Assembly: GCA_902789515.1 (NCBI GenBank)
Contig: CADAOK010000001.1
Location: forward strand, 1 to 43,042
DNA: 43,042 nucleotides
Direction: 5' to 3'
Source: Oscillospiraceae bacterium
Lineage (GTDB): Bacteria; Bacillota; Clostridia; Saccharofermentanales; Saccharofermentanaceae
A program made the position numbers and the translations under genes. Positions 14,957-22,421 of the stretch are shown piece by piece (position 1 is the first letter of the stretch; each line of letters opens with the position of its first letter). Under the pieces are notes generated by a model, which was not told where the DNA came from, did not search any database, and saw nothing but the letters and a program-made list of their open reading frames with translations.

Positions 14957-17107
14957 TTAGAATCCTTCAACGAAAGCCACGGATGTTACAGATGTGATTC
15001 CGCAGTAGGTATCTGAAGGCGCAGGTGAACCCTTAGGCACGAGGACGATCTGGATGCCTTCGAGCCTTGCGGATCTTCCTGCCGTTCCGGCACACTCACC
15101 GTTCTTTGCCCACGAGAGCCAGCCGATATCCTGAGCATGTACCCTGTAGTAGATGTCATAGTATTCCGCGACTTCGCCATACAGCTCGATCTGGATGCCT
15201 TCAAGCCTGAGAGCCTGACCCTGGGTTCCGCTCATCTCGCCGTCCTGAGACCAAGAACCCTCCCAGCCGATGTTCTGGACATGAGTCTTATACTTGATCC
15301 CGCCGGAGTACTGGCAGCCGGAGAGGAATATCTCGATACCCTCGAGTCTCTTGGACTGTCCGCTCGTACCGCTCATCGCGCCATCAGAAGCATATGAACC
15401 TTCCCATCCAAAGTCCTGAACATGAACCCTGTACTTAACGGACATTGAAGAATCAGCACCTATAGGCAAGATCTTGATCTTGATCTGTTCGATCCTCTTG
15501 GATTCGCCTGTGGTACCCGCGAGTGCGCCGTCATGGACCCAGCCCTGTGCGTCGCCGTAATCCTCGATATGAACGCAGTAAACGACTGAATAATACTTCG
15601 CCAGATCGCCTGTGAGGCGGATCTCGATCGCTTCGATACGCTTCGACATACCTTCCGTTCCGGCAGGCTGTCCGGCATCAACCCAGTCAAGCCATCCGAG
15701 ATCCTGAACATGGACTCTGTACTGAAGACTGCCTGAATATGCCGTGGTATTTACAAAGCCGATAGTAATCTCTTCGAGCCGCTTGCCCATTCCGGTCGTT
15801 CCAAGCGTCAGGACACCTGAAGCATCAGGCGAATAGCCTACATTTCCGATATCCTGCACATGCGCAAGACCGCTGGTCAGGGCTACGGTATCAGGCTGGA
15901 TCGTAGGAACATAGTCTGTTGAAGCGATCGCAAGTGCCGACTCCGGATAGAAATCCAGTGTCTTCTGCTTGTACGGGTAGTATGAACCGTCTGCAAGATA
16001 ATATCCGCCGTAAACACTTCCGGTTGCTCCGATCAGAAAATAATCATTGGGGCGAATATCATTATTCGTAACATCCACGATGTAGTTATTTCCGCCTATA
16101 TGAACGATATTCCACATATGTCCGCCGCTGTTTGTACTCGAATACTGAACGACGCCGGATACAGTCAAAACATACAGGTTCACATCATTAAAAGTGGATT
16201 TGTCACACAGGTATTTGAAAGCCTTGGCATAACCTTCGCAGACAACATTAGTGGAAGAGTCACCGTCAAAGACCCATACAAGCTGCCAGGGATTGCCGTA
16301 AGGAATGCTGTCATCATCCGCCGCGGTGTGATTATACTCGACCAGATCACAGATCTTGTCATTATAGGCAAGGAGTTTATCGTAATCGTTAAGAGCCGCA
16401 TAGGTGTTGATGATGCTGTTGGCATTGGATGATGCTGTCTTGACAGACTGGCCGTATTTGGAATCAACAATATACTGGTTGTTAGAATATCTGTATTCCT
16501 GCTCGACCACGTATTTGAAAGTAAATCCTGATACGGTTACGCTCGAAGCGTTGTATGACAGATCATAAGTAAAAGCTGAACCGATCTCTTTGTCGAACCA
16601 GTACAGATCGAACGGACAGGAGTTCAGAAGCGCCTGATTGATCTCTGAACGGTTGATCGGAAGCCGCTCGGCAACCTTTGTCTTCATCTCGGAAACATTG
16701 CTGCGAAGGTTGCTGATCCCGAGTTCGGATGCTGTAAAAGTATAAGAGAACTCTTCCGGGAGTGTGATCACAGTACTTGTGATATCACCTGCAGCGATCT
16801 TTGAGATCTGACTCTTAATGTAATTATATGCCGCAGCATTGTCGGTGCTCAGGACAGACGCATAGTTATAGACGGCATAGCAGACATCATCGTCGTCTGA
16901 CATTTCGCTGAGGATATACTGTTCGGCCAGTTCATCGTTATCATAATCCGATGTTACCGTCATCGTCTCTTCGACTGTTATGGTCTCGACTGTATCATCA
17001 CCGTTGTCTGACGCATCAGCCGAATCAGCATTTACATATGTCCCGTAGGCAAAAGCCATCAGGATCGTAACGAAAATTCCCGTTAATGCTTTGAGGTTCT
17101 GTCTCAT
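14957..17107 (-). CDS. Secreted transglutaminase-like protein with six ChW repeats
   Basis: A 716-residue exported protein. Residues 1-30 are a signal peptide (hydrophobic core LTGIFVTILMAFAYG). An acidic stretch and an all-purpose N-terminal domain follow (about 55-200). Residues about 235-370 form a transglutaminase/protease-like core with the catalytic triad visible as C290 (NVVCEGYAKAF), H330 (GGHMWNIV) and D345 (YIVDVTN). Six ChW repeats start near 412, 462, 510, 560, 605 and 653, each with HVQDxGW and GTxGxSKRLExI marks. ChW repeats are clostridial surface modules thought to bind carbohydrate or protein at the cell surface. The C-terminus YCGITSV...FVEGF recurs in 22422-24560. Probable role: cell-surface protein crosslinking or peptide cleavage. 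Ribosome site GGGGAG is strong. Confidence 0.9.
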   Translation of the reverse strand: MRQNLKALTGIFVTILMAFAYGTYVNADSADASDNGDDTVETITVEETMTVTSDYDNDELAEQYILSEMSDDDDVCYAVYNYASVLSTDNAAAYNYIKSQISKIAAGDITSTVITLPEEFSYTFTASELGISNLRSNVSEMKTKVAERLPINRSEINQALLNSCPFDLYWFDKEIGSAFTYDLSYNASSVTVSGFTFKYVVEQEYRYSNNQYIVDSKYGQSVKTASSNANSIINTYAALNDYDKLLAYNDKICDLVEYNHTAADDDSIPYGNPWQLVWVFDGDSSTNVVCEGYAKAFKYLCDKSTFNDVNLYVLTVSGVVQYSSTNSGGHMWNIVHIGGNNYIVDVTNNDIRPNDYFLIGATGSVYGGYYLADGSYYPYKQKTLDFYPESALAIASTDYVPTIQPDTVALTSGLAHVQDIGNVGYSPDASGVLTLGTTGMGKRLEEITIGFVNTTAYSGSLQYRVHVQDLGWLDWVDAGQPAGTEGMSKRIEAIEIRLTGDLAKYYSVVYCVHIEDYGDAQGWVHDGALAGTTGESKRIEQIKIKILPIGADSSMSVKYRVHVQDFGWEGSYASDGAMSGTSGQSKRLEGIEIFLSGCQYSGGIKYKTHVQNIGWEGSWSQDGEMSGTQGQALRLEGIQIELYGEVAEYYDIYYRVHAQDIGWLSWAKNGECAGTAGRSARLEGIQIVLVPKGSPAPSDTYCGITSVTSVAFVEGF

Positions 17108-17233
17108 ACTCTTATCTCCCCTTGGATCATATTTACAATCATATCATTTCCGGCAAGTCTATTTCATCCTTGTCCCCGTTGAAGCATGCCGCAGCGCTCA
17201 ATGTAGCAGAAAAGAACCGGCATTATTCATGGA

Positions 17234-18361
17234 TTACTCAGCCTGTTCCTCTTCGGCATCTTCAAAGACAAGAATATTCTTACCGTGCTGTTTGCCGTAG
17301 TACATACGCTTATCGGCTGCCTTGATGATGCTCTCGGGATCATTGTATATCTTGAGGTTCTCCTCAAGCCCTATCGTTGTGGTAACGAAGATCTTCTTGC
17401 TGAAGAATGTCGTCGGATTGGATTCGATCGACTTTCTCAGACGCTCGACCTGGCCCTTTGCCATGATCAGAGTGGAATCTTTAAGAAGGATAACGAATTC
17501 TTCTCCGCCCCACCTGCAGATATCGCATCCGGGAAGCTCGCGCTTGATCATTCTCGTAATGTGCTTTAATACTTCGTCGCCCGCTTCGTGCCCGTACGAA
17601 TCGTTAACGCGCTTGAAGTCATCCAGATCGCAGAATGCTATGCAGAAATGCTTGGATTCGTCATCCATAATATCTTTTACCAGCGGCAGGAACCCACGGC
17701 GGTTCAGAAGGCTTGTAAGCGGATCTTCCTGGGCGTCAGCAGACAGCTGCCTGTTCTCCTGCTTAAGAATGATAACCTGGTTCTCGGAAGAGAAGATGAA
17801 CATCACATTATAGAACATGACTGAGAACACCATGGCAAACGCAGAGAATATGACCAGTATCAGCATGATCTCAGGAGATACGGCATAGGCAGGTGCTTCA
17901 TTGAAGAACCTGACATACAGCAGGATAAAACACAGGAAGTTCAGGAACAGCACGAAAACCACACCCCACCTGTTCTTTCCTTTGAACAGGCTTGAACCGA
18001 AGTAGATGATAATCGGGATGATCGAGAACAGGAAACAATAAGTACCGCAGCGCAGTCCGACATAGTAAGTGGACACGGCGGTATATACCGTGACTTCGAT
18101 TATGATGGCCGCGTATACCGTCATGATATGATTCAGCTTGCAAAGGATTGTGCAGAAGATGTATATGATGACGCTGACAAGATTGAAGATGACCAACTCT
18201 TCCACCCCTGCAAACCAGAAGATGATGACGAGTGTGGCATGGACAAGGCCCATTACCGCAGAGGTAAACGAGTACGCATTCTTTACGAGATATAGCAGCG
18301 CCTGATGTAGAGGCGACGGTTTGATGCCGGTGTTAGTTTTCTGGTTGGCTGCGCTATCCAT
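17234..18361 (-). CDS. Membrane diguanylate cyclase (6TM plus GGDEF)
   Basis: A 375-residue protein starting at the ATG at 18361 (AAGGA upstream); the open frame continues 26 residues further but without a ribosome site. About six hydrophobic segments span residues 25-195. The linker ENQVIILKQENRQLSADAQ looks like a short coiled coil. The catalytic domain runs from DPLTSLLNRRGFLPL and has the active signature GGEEF at 285-289. The position of the RxxD inhibitory site reads P277-x-x-D280, so feedback inhibition is likely lost. It makes c-di-GMP. It lies behind the transglutaminase-ChW gene, on the same strand, and may couple surface state to pilus control; that is inferred. Confidence 0.9.
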   Translation of the reverse strand: MDSAANQKTNTGIKPSPLHQALLYLVKNAYSFTSAVMGLVHATLVIIFWFAGVEELVIFNLVSVIIYIFCTILCKLNHIMTVYAAIIIEVTVYTAVSTYYVGLRCGTYCFLFSIIPIIIYFGSSLFKGKNRWGVVFVLFLNFLCFILLYVRFFNEAPAYAVSPEIMLILVIFSAFAMVFSVMFYNVMFIFSSENQVIILKQENRQLSADAQEDPLTSLLNRRGFLPLVKDIMDDESKHFCIAFCDLDDFKRVNDSYGHEAGDEVLKHITRMIKRELPGCDICRWGGEEFVILLKDSTLIMAKGQVERLRKSIESNPTTFFSKKIFVTTTIGLEENLKIYNDPESIIKAADKRMYYGKQHGKNILVFEDAEEEQAE

Positions 18362-18483
18362 AGAAAAGAATTCCTTGAACCGGTGTCTGCTGTGCTGATT
18401 TCTACTATTTGATAACTTTATTCTACACGCGAAAACCAAAATACCTATGGATAAAGTATGAATATTTTATTGAATTAAATCTG

Positions 18484-18489
18484 TACAAT
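18484..18489 (+). promoter_or_regulatory. -10 box close to the start of the gene at 18502
   Basis: TACAAT lies 12 bp upstream of the ATG at 18502, and no Shine-Dalgarno sequence lies between. The -35 region is AT-rich without a clear consensus. The RNA would start about 6 nt or less before the ATG. Confidence 0.4.
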
Positions 18490-18501
18490 AATAGCTGTTA
18501 T

Positions 18502-18945
18502 ATGGCTGATTCTAGTTTCAACAAGTTCTCGGTACCGTTGGGATTGCTGGATTACGTTAATCCGGTCTTCTACACCGTTACTATGGTTACCATAGTCCGC
18601 AACACATATGACAGCATGGGCCTTCCCTATAACGTCATCCTTCTGGCGGGTGCGGTCTTCTCGATCATTTTCGGGCTGATCATACCGACAGGCAAGGTGC
18701 TGGTCGGACTGGGCGTGATAAAGTTCAGGATGCCCGTCAGCCTCGTATTCTGCGTAAATTCAGGCATACTGGTGTCAGGTCTCATGCTGCTGAGGTTCGT
18801 GCTCGGCCTGCTCTTCCTGATGCTGTGCGGGATCGGTATCAAGGCAGACCTCAAGAACCCGAAGATCCACTGGATCCTCGAGGCTTCAAACGGAATGTGC
18901 CAAATGCTCGTCGCACTCGGCACACTCATTCTTTTCGCCGGATAA
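18502..18945 (+). CDS. Four-helix integral membrane protein of unknown function
   Basis: A 147-residue protein I do not recognise. It has a short polar N-terminus (MADSSFNKFSVPLG) and about four hydrophobic segments (roughly residues 15-35, 42-62, 72-98, 122-146), with charged loops such as IKADLKNPKIHW. The open frame extends 31 residues upstream from a TTG, but that extension overlaps the probable promoter. The ATG at 18502 has no ribosome site; leaderless translation is possible. It is divergent from the GGDEF gene and convergent, 3 bp apart, with the GNAT gene at 18949. Confidence 0.7.
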   Translation: MADSSFNKFSVPLGLLDYVNPVFYTVTMVTIVRNTYDSMGLPYNVILLAGAVFSIIFGLIIPTGKVLVGLGVIKFRMPVSLVFCVNSGILVSGLMLLRFVLGLLFLMLCGIGIKADLKNPKIHWILEASNGMCQMLVALGTLILFAG

Positions 18946-18948
18946 GAT

Positions 18949-19407
18949 TTACACCAGAGACATAACGTAGATCTGGCAGGGGTTCTCTTTGCCCCAGACC
19001 TGCTCTATTACCTCGAGTTCCTTGAAGCCGCACGCGAGATAGAAACGGTTGGTTATGTCGTAGTCCTCATACACGCCCATCTTCACGGTCTTGACCTGCA
19101 TGAACTCGTAGCCTTCCTCCTTGGCAACTCTTCTCGCCTCCTCGAAAAGCTTCCTTCCTATCCCTGAACGGTGATAATCCTTGAGGACACCCATGACAGC
19201 CAATTCGACGGTCTCCCTGCCGGTCTGCTTAAGGCAGAGGAAACCGACGTATTTGCCGTCTTCCTTGTCAGCAATGAATATCTGGTCAATGCACTCTGCT
19301 ATATACTGCTCGCGGCTCTCGTCGACCTCGAACCAGTCGTGCAGAGCTTCAAGTATCTTTCTTGCAGTCGCCTGTTTTGTTGCTTTATCTGTTATCTGTT
19401 CGATCAT
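18949..19407 (-). CDS. GNAT family N-acetyltransferase
   Basis: A 152-residue GNAT enzyme. The strand YVGFLCLKQTGRETVELAVMGVL leads into the acetyl-CoA loop DYHRSGIGRKLFEEARRVAKEEG, and the C-terminal part TNRFYLACGFKELEVIEQVWG completes the fold. Substrate is unknown. It begins 9 bp after the zinc-ribbon membrane protein gene and shares its transcript. AGAGG precedes ATG. Confidence 0.88.
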   Translation of the reverse strand: MIEQITDKATKQATARKILEALHDWFEVDESREQYIAECIDQIFIADKEDGKYVGFLCLKQTGRETVELAVMGVLKDYHRSGIGRKLFEEARRVAKEEGYEFMQVKTVKMGVYEDYDITNRFYLACGFKELEVIEQVWGKENPCQIYVMSLV

Positions 19408-19416
19408 ATTAACCTC

Positions 19417-20706
19417 TTATTCTCTCCACAGGTCTGTCAGGACCCAGTCCTGCGAAATAATATCATATGCGTTTCCGCAGTAAGGACACATCTTGTTCTG
19501 AATGGCATTGAAGCTGCTTCCGCATGTCGGACACTGGATCTTCGTCATGGAGAACTGCATATCGATCGGGATATCCGTTCTTCTCTGGAAAACCGCCCTG
19601 TATTTGGCTCTTTTGCTCTTTATCCTGTCGCCAGCGGCATAGAGCACATCGAAGAAAGCATCCGTCGTAATGGTAACCAGTCCGTTCTCTTCCTTGATAC
19701 CGACAACGCCTAAAGCACCGCCGTAATTTAGATCGATTATGTCCTTGAACTCCGGATCGAGAGGTTCGCCCTTGTAGAAGAGCAGTTCCTGCTCGTTCGG
19801 GGCATAGACCGCCGTCTTGATAAGGGAGATCGCTTTGCTCGTGAAGTACTCGAAAGAGAACTCCGGGCTGTATGCTCTCATCCTCTGTTCAAACTTCGCC
19901 CTGGATCCGATAGTCCCCCACTTACCGGATGACTGCCTGGAACCTACCGCGATCAGTCTGATAAAAAGGCAGATGCTGTAGAAGAAATATCCGGCCAAAA
20001 GTCCGACGGGAAAGAGTATGAATGCGCCCAGGAACAACTCGATATGCTCCGTTTCTCCTCCCAGCATTTCAAGGAATTGCGGAAAATTTAAAACAATCGG
20101 CAGCAGGCCGAAGACCAGACCGGTGATTATGACGATCAGCCTCATGCTTGCCTTGTGCTCGTCGCCTGCGATACCGACGTCTTCAAGCGAGTAGTAACCG
20201 GTTACCTTCGGGAACAGGTCGTCCATCTTGTACACTGTGCCGCAGTACGGGCATCCGCCCTGGATCTGCGCTACCGTACTTACTGAACCGCAGTTCGGGC
20301 AGCTTATCGTCTCATCGTCAGGATGAATGCCTGTGGTAACATCCGTTATCGTCGCATAGAAGACGCTCCTTATGTTATCCGAGTAGATCTTTTTGCCGTC
20401 TCTGGTGAACTTCCGCTTGATGCCTAACTGCTCGTTGCAGACATAGCTCTCGTAGTGTGCATCTTTCCACTCTGAACCGACCGTAGCATTGTGCTCCTTG
20501 TCCCTGTCATAGATCTCCATGTCCAGGTCAAGCCCCTTCTCTTTGATGCGGTCATGCTGGAGCTTAAGCACATAGCTGATGTCATTGTCGGCAAAGGGAA
20601 TACTCCTGCCGTCGCTGATAGCCGGACCCAAAGAGTTCACAAAGTTATTCAGCTTAAGCCTGAAATTCTCCTTGAGCTTCGTGATCTTAAAGAAACTGTA
20701 TCCCAT
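19417..20706 (-). CDS. Membrane protein with two zinc ribbons and a Tim44-like domain
   Basis: A 429-residue protein, starting at the ATG at 20706 with AGGGGG 8 nt upstream; a TTG two codons earlier sits too close to that site. Residues 1-125 are soluble. A first zinc ribbon has C136, C139, C152, C155. Two membrane segments lie near 189-205 and 222-252. A Tim44-like region follows (about 270-385: SFEYFTSKAISLIKTAVYA and the DVLYAAGDRIKSKRAKYRAVFQRR segment). A second zinc ribbon has C392, C395, C407, C410. Similar TIM44/zinc-ribbon proteins occur in Firmicutes without known function; membrane-linked protein handling is a guess. First gene of a pair with a GNAT. Confidence 0.75.
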   Translation of the reverse strand: MGYSFFKITKLKENFRLKLNNFVNSLGPAISDGRSIPFADNDISYVLKLQHDRIKEKGLDLDMEIYDRDKEHNATVGSEWKDAHYESYVCNEQLGIKRKFTRDGKKIYSDNIRSVFYATITDVTTGIHPDDETISCPNCGSVSTVAQIQGGCPYCGTVYKMDDLFPKVTGYYSLEDVGIAGDEHKASMRLIVIITGLVFGLLPIVLNFPQFLEMLGGETEHIELFLGAFILFPVGLLAGYFFYSICLFIRLIAVGSRQSSGKWGTIGSRAKFEQRMRAYSPEFSFEYFTSKAISLIKTAVYAPNEQELLFYKGEPLDPEFKDIIDLNYGGALGVVGIKEENGLVTITTDAFFDVLYAAGDRIKSKRAKYRAVFQRRTDIPIDMQFSMTKIQCPTCGSSFNAIQNKMCPYCGNAYDIISQDWVLTDLWRE

Positions 20707-20776
20707 AACCAATACCCCCTTATTCCACTAAGAATGTATCAATTAATCTTAACATAACTGCCGGATAAATGCCGAC

Positions 20777-21238
20777 TTACCTTACCCTCTTCTCCATCCT
20801 GTCAAAGCACAGATAGTCGCCGTGACCGGTATCCAGGGTATTGTAGTCTTTTTCTTTAAAGCCGCGCTTGAGGTAGATGTTTTTCGCCGGGAGGGATGCG
20901 TGTAAGACTATAGTGTCGTATTGCTCCGCGATCCTGCTTTCCGCAAGATCCAGAAGAGCTCTGCCGAAGCCGTTGCCCTGATACTCCGGCAGCACGAAAA
21001 GCCTGTCGATCTCGTTATCCGTCAGAGTAACCGTACCCGCGGGAATACCGTCATCCGTTATGAGAAGGTAGACGGTCCCATCAGCAATATCGCGCATGAT
21101 CTTCTCATCGGAATGGTGATCGGAGAAGAACTGCACCGCACCCGCAGGATAGTATTTCGGGTACACGGCATGTATCGTGCCCTGCGTGATCGCCTTTACC
21201 GTCCCGAAATCAGTTTGCTCAGCTGTGCGTATCTTCAT
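20777..21238 (-). CDS. GNAT family N-acetyltransferase
   Basis: A 153-residue GNAT: start MKIRTAEQTDFGTVKAIT, strand GTVTLTDNEIDRLFVLPE, acetyl-CoA loop YQGNGFGRALLDLAE (QGxGxG motif as QGNGFG), and the C-terminal NIYLKRGFKEKDYNTLD. The sequence resembles the putative acetyltransferases that act on small amines, but the substrate is unknown. It follows hydE with a 3-bp gap, so the two are cotranscribed. Confidence 0.88.
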   Translation of the reverse strand: MKIRTAEQTDFGTVKAITQGTIHAVYPKYYPAGAVQFFSDHHSDEKIMRDIADGTVYLLITDDGIPAGTVTLTDNEIDRLFVLPEYQGNGFGRALLDLAESRIAEQYDTIVLHASLPAKNIYLKRGFKEKDYNTLDTGHGDYLCFDRMEKRVR

Positions 21239-21241
21239 GGT

Positions 21242-22303
21242 TTATCCCTTCATAAAATCGGGGTGGTCTCCCCTGTCGCTTACCACTTTGTATCCTATCC
21301 GCTCCATGCGTGCCCTGAGGCAGGCATTGCATTCTGCTGCCTCCTCGCCGGTACAGATCTTGCCGTCGTAGAGCAGGTACTTGTCGCGCACATCCGAAGG
21401 CGAAAGGTTCGGCATTATGACGTTCGCACCTGCAAGGATGCCTTTCTCTCTTCCCAGTGCATCAGCCGTTCCGAGCGCAGTCGTCGCGGGCAGCAGGACC
21501 TTGGGAAAAAGCAGTCTCAGGACAGCCAGCAGTGCGATAGTCTGCTCTGCAGAGCCGTCCTTCTCATCTTTGAAAGGCGTGGCCTTGTGAGCCAGGAACG
21601 GACCTATACCGATCATGTGCGGCTGAAGTTCCTGCATGAAGATGATGTCTTCGTATATGTGCCCCGTCGTCTGGTACGGCGAACCGACCATTATTCCGCA
21701 TCCCACCTGGAACCCGATCTTCTTGAGGTCTCGTAAACACTGCTTTCTGTGTGCGCCCGACAGGTTCTCCGGGTGGAGCATGGCATAGTGTTCTTCGTTG
21801 GCAGTCTCATGTCTCAAGAGATATCTGTCTGCGCCCGCATCGTAGAATCTCTGATAACTCTCATATTCCTTCTCGCCGATGGAAAGGGTTACCGCGCAGT
21901 CCGGATGTGCCTGCTTAATGGCGCGAACGATACCGCAGATCCTGTCATCCGTATAATAAGGATCCTCTCCGCCCTGCAGGACGAAAGTCCTGAACCCAAG
22001 CTCGGCACCCTTGTCGCAGCAATTTAAGATCTGCTCCTCGGTCAGTCTGTAACGGCTGACGTTCCTGTTGCCGCACCGGATGCCGCAGTAGTAGCAGTCA
22101 TTCCTGCAGTAATTGGTAAATTCGATCAGGCCGCGAAGGTAGACAGTCTTGCCGAATGTCTCCTGCGAGGTTTCCCGCGCGGTCTTGTAAAGCGTTTCGC
22201 GCTCTTCTGCTGACATGCCGTGCAGGATATAGTCCAGGAAGTCCTTCGTGATCTTCCCGGTAACCTGCATGTCCTTTAATCTTTCTTCGAAAGCACCGTC
22301 CAT
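21242..22303 (-). CDS. hydE: [FeFe]-hydrogenase H-cluster radical SAM maturase HydE
   Basis: A 353-residue radical SAM enzyme of HydE length. The cluster motif is C66-x3-C70-x2-C73 in TNYCRNDCYYCGIR. The second, C-terminal cysteine set C317, C325, C328 has the same 8 and 3 residue spacing as in characterised HydE. TLSIGEKEYESYQRFYDAGADRYLLRHETA is also typical. HydE helps build the dithiomethylamine-bearing diiron site of [FeFe]-hydrogenase. hydF, hydG and the hydrogenase genes are not in this window, so this copy stands alone with a GNAT gene; a related member such as PylB is less likely because of the second cysteine set. Confidence 0.9.
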   Translation of the reverse strand: MDGAFEERLKDMQVTGKITKDFLDYILHGMSAEERETLYKTARETSQETFGKTVYLRGLIEFTNYCRNDCYYCGIRCGNRNVSRYRLTEEQILNCCDKGAELGFRTFVLQGGEDPYYTDDRICGIVRAIKQAHPDCAVTLSIGEKEYESYQRFYDAGADRYLLRHETANEEHYAMLHPENLSGAHRKQCLRDLKKIGFQVGCGIMVGSPYQTTGHIYEDIIFMQELQPHMIGIGPFLAHKATPFKDEKDGSAEQTIALLAVLRLLFPKVLLPATTALGTADALGREKGILAGANVIMPNLSPSDVRDKYLLYDGKICTGEEAAECNACLRARMERIGYKVVSDRGDHPDFMKG

Positions 22304-22385
22304 CTGCTGCCCTAACCTTCAATAAAACTGGAGTATATGATAGCACAAGTGCGGCATGTGCGGATTCGGTCTTGTACACATTAAA

Positions 22386-22407
22386 GCGGTCCGCCGAAAC
22401 GGACCGC
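22386..22407 (-). terminator. Terminator of the DUF6273-ChW gene
   Basis: GCGGTCCG and CGGACCGC form a perfect 8-bp stem around a 6-nt loop, followed on the minus strand by TTTAAT. It lies 15 bp past the stop at 22422. Confidence 0.65.
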
Positions 22408-22421
22408 CTTTGCTGTTTTCC

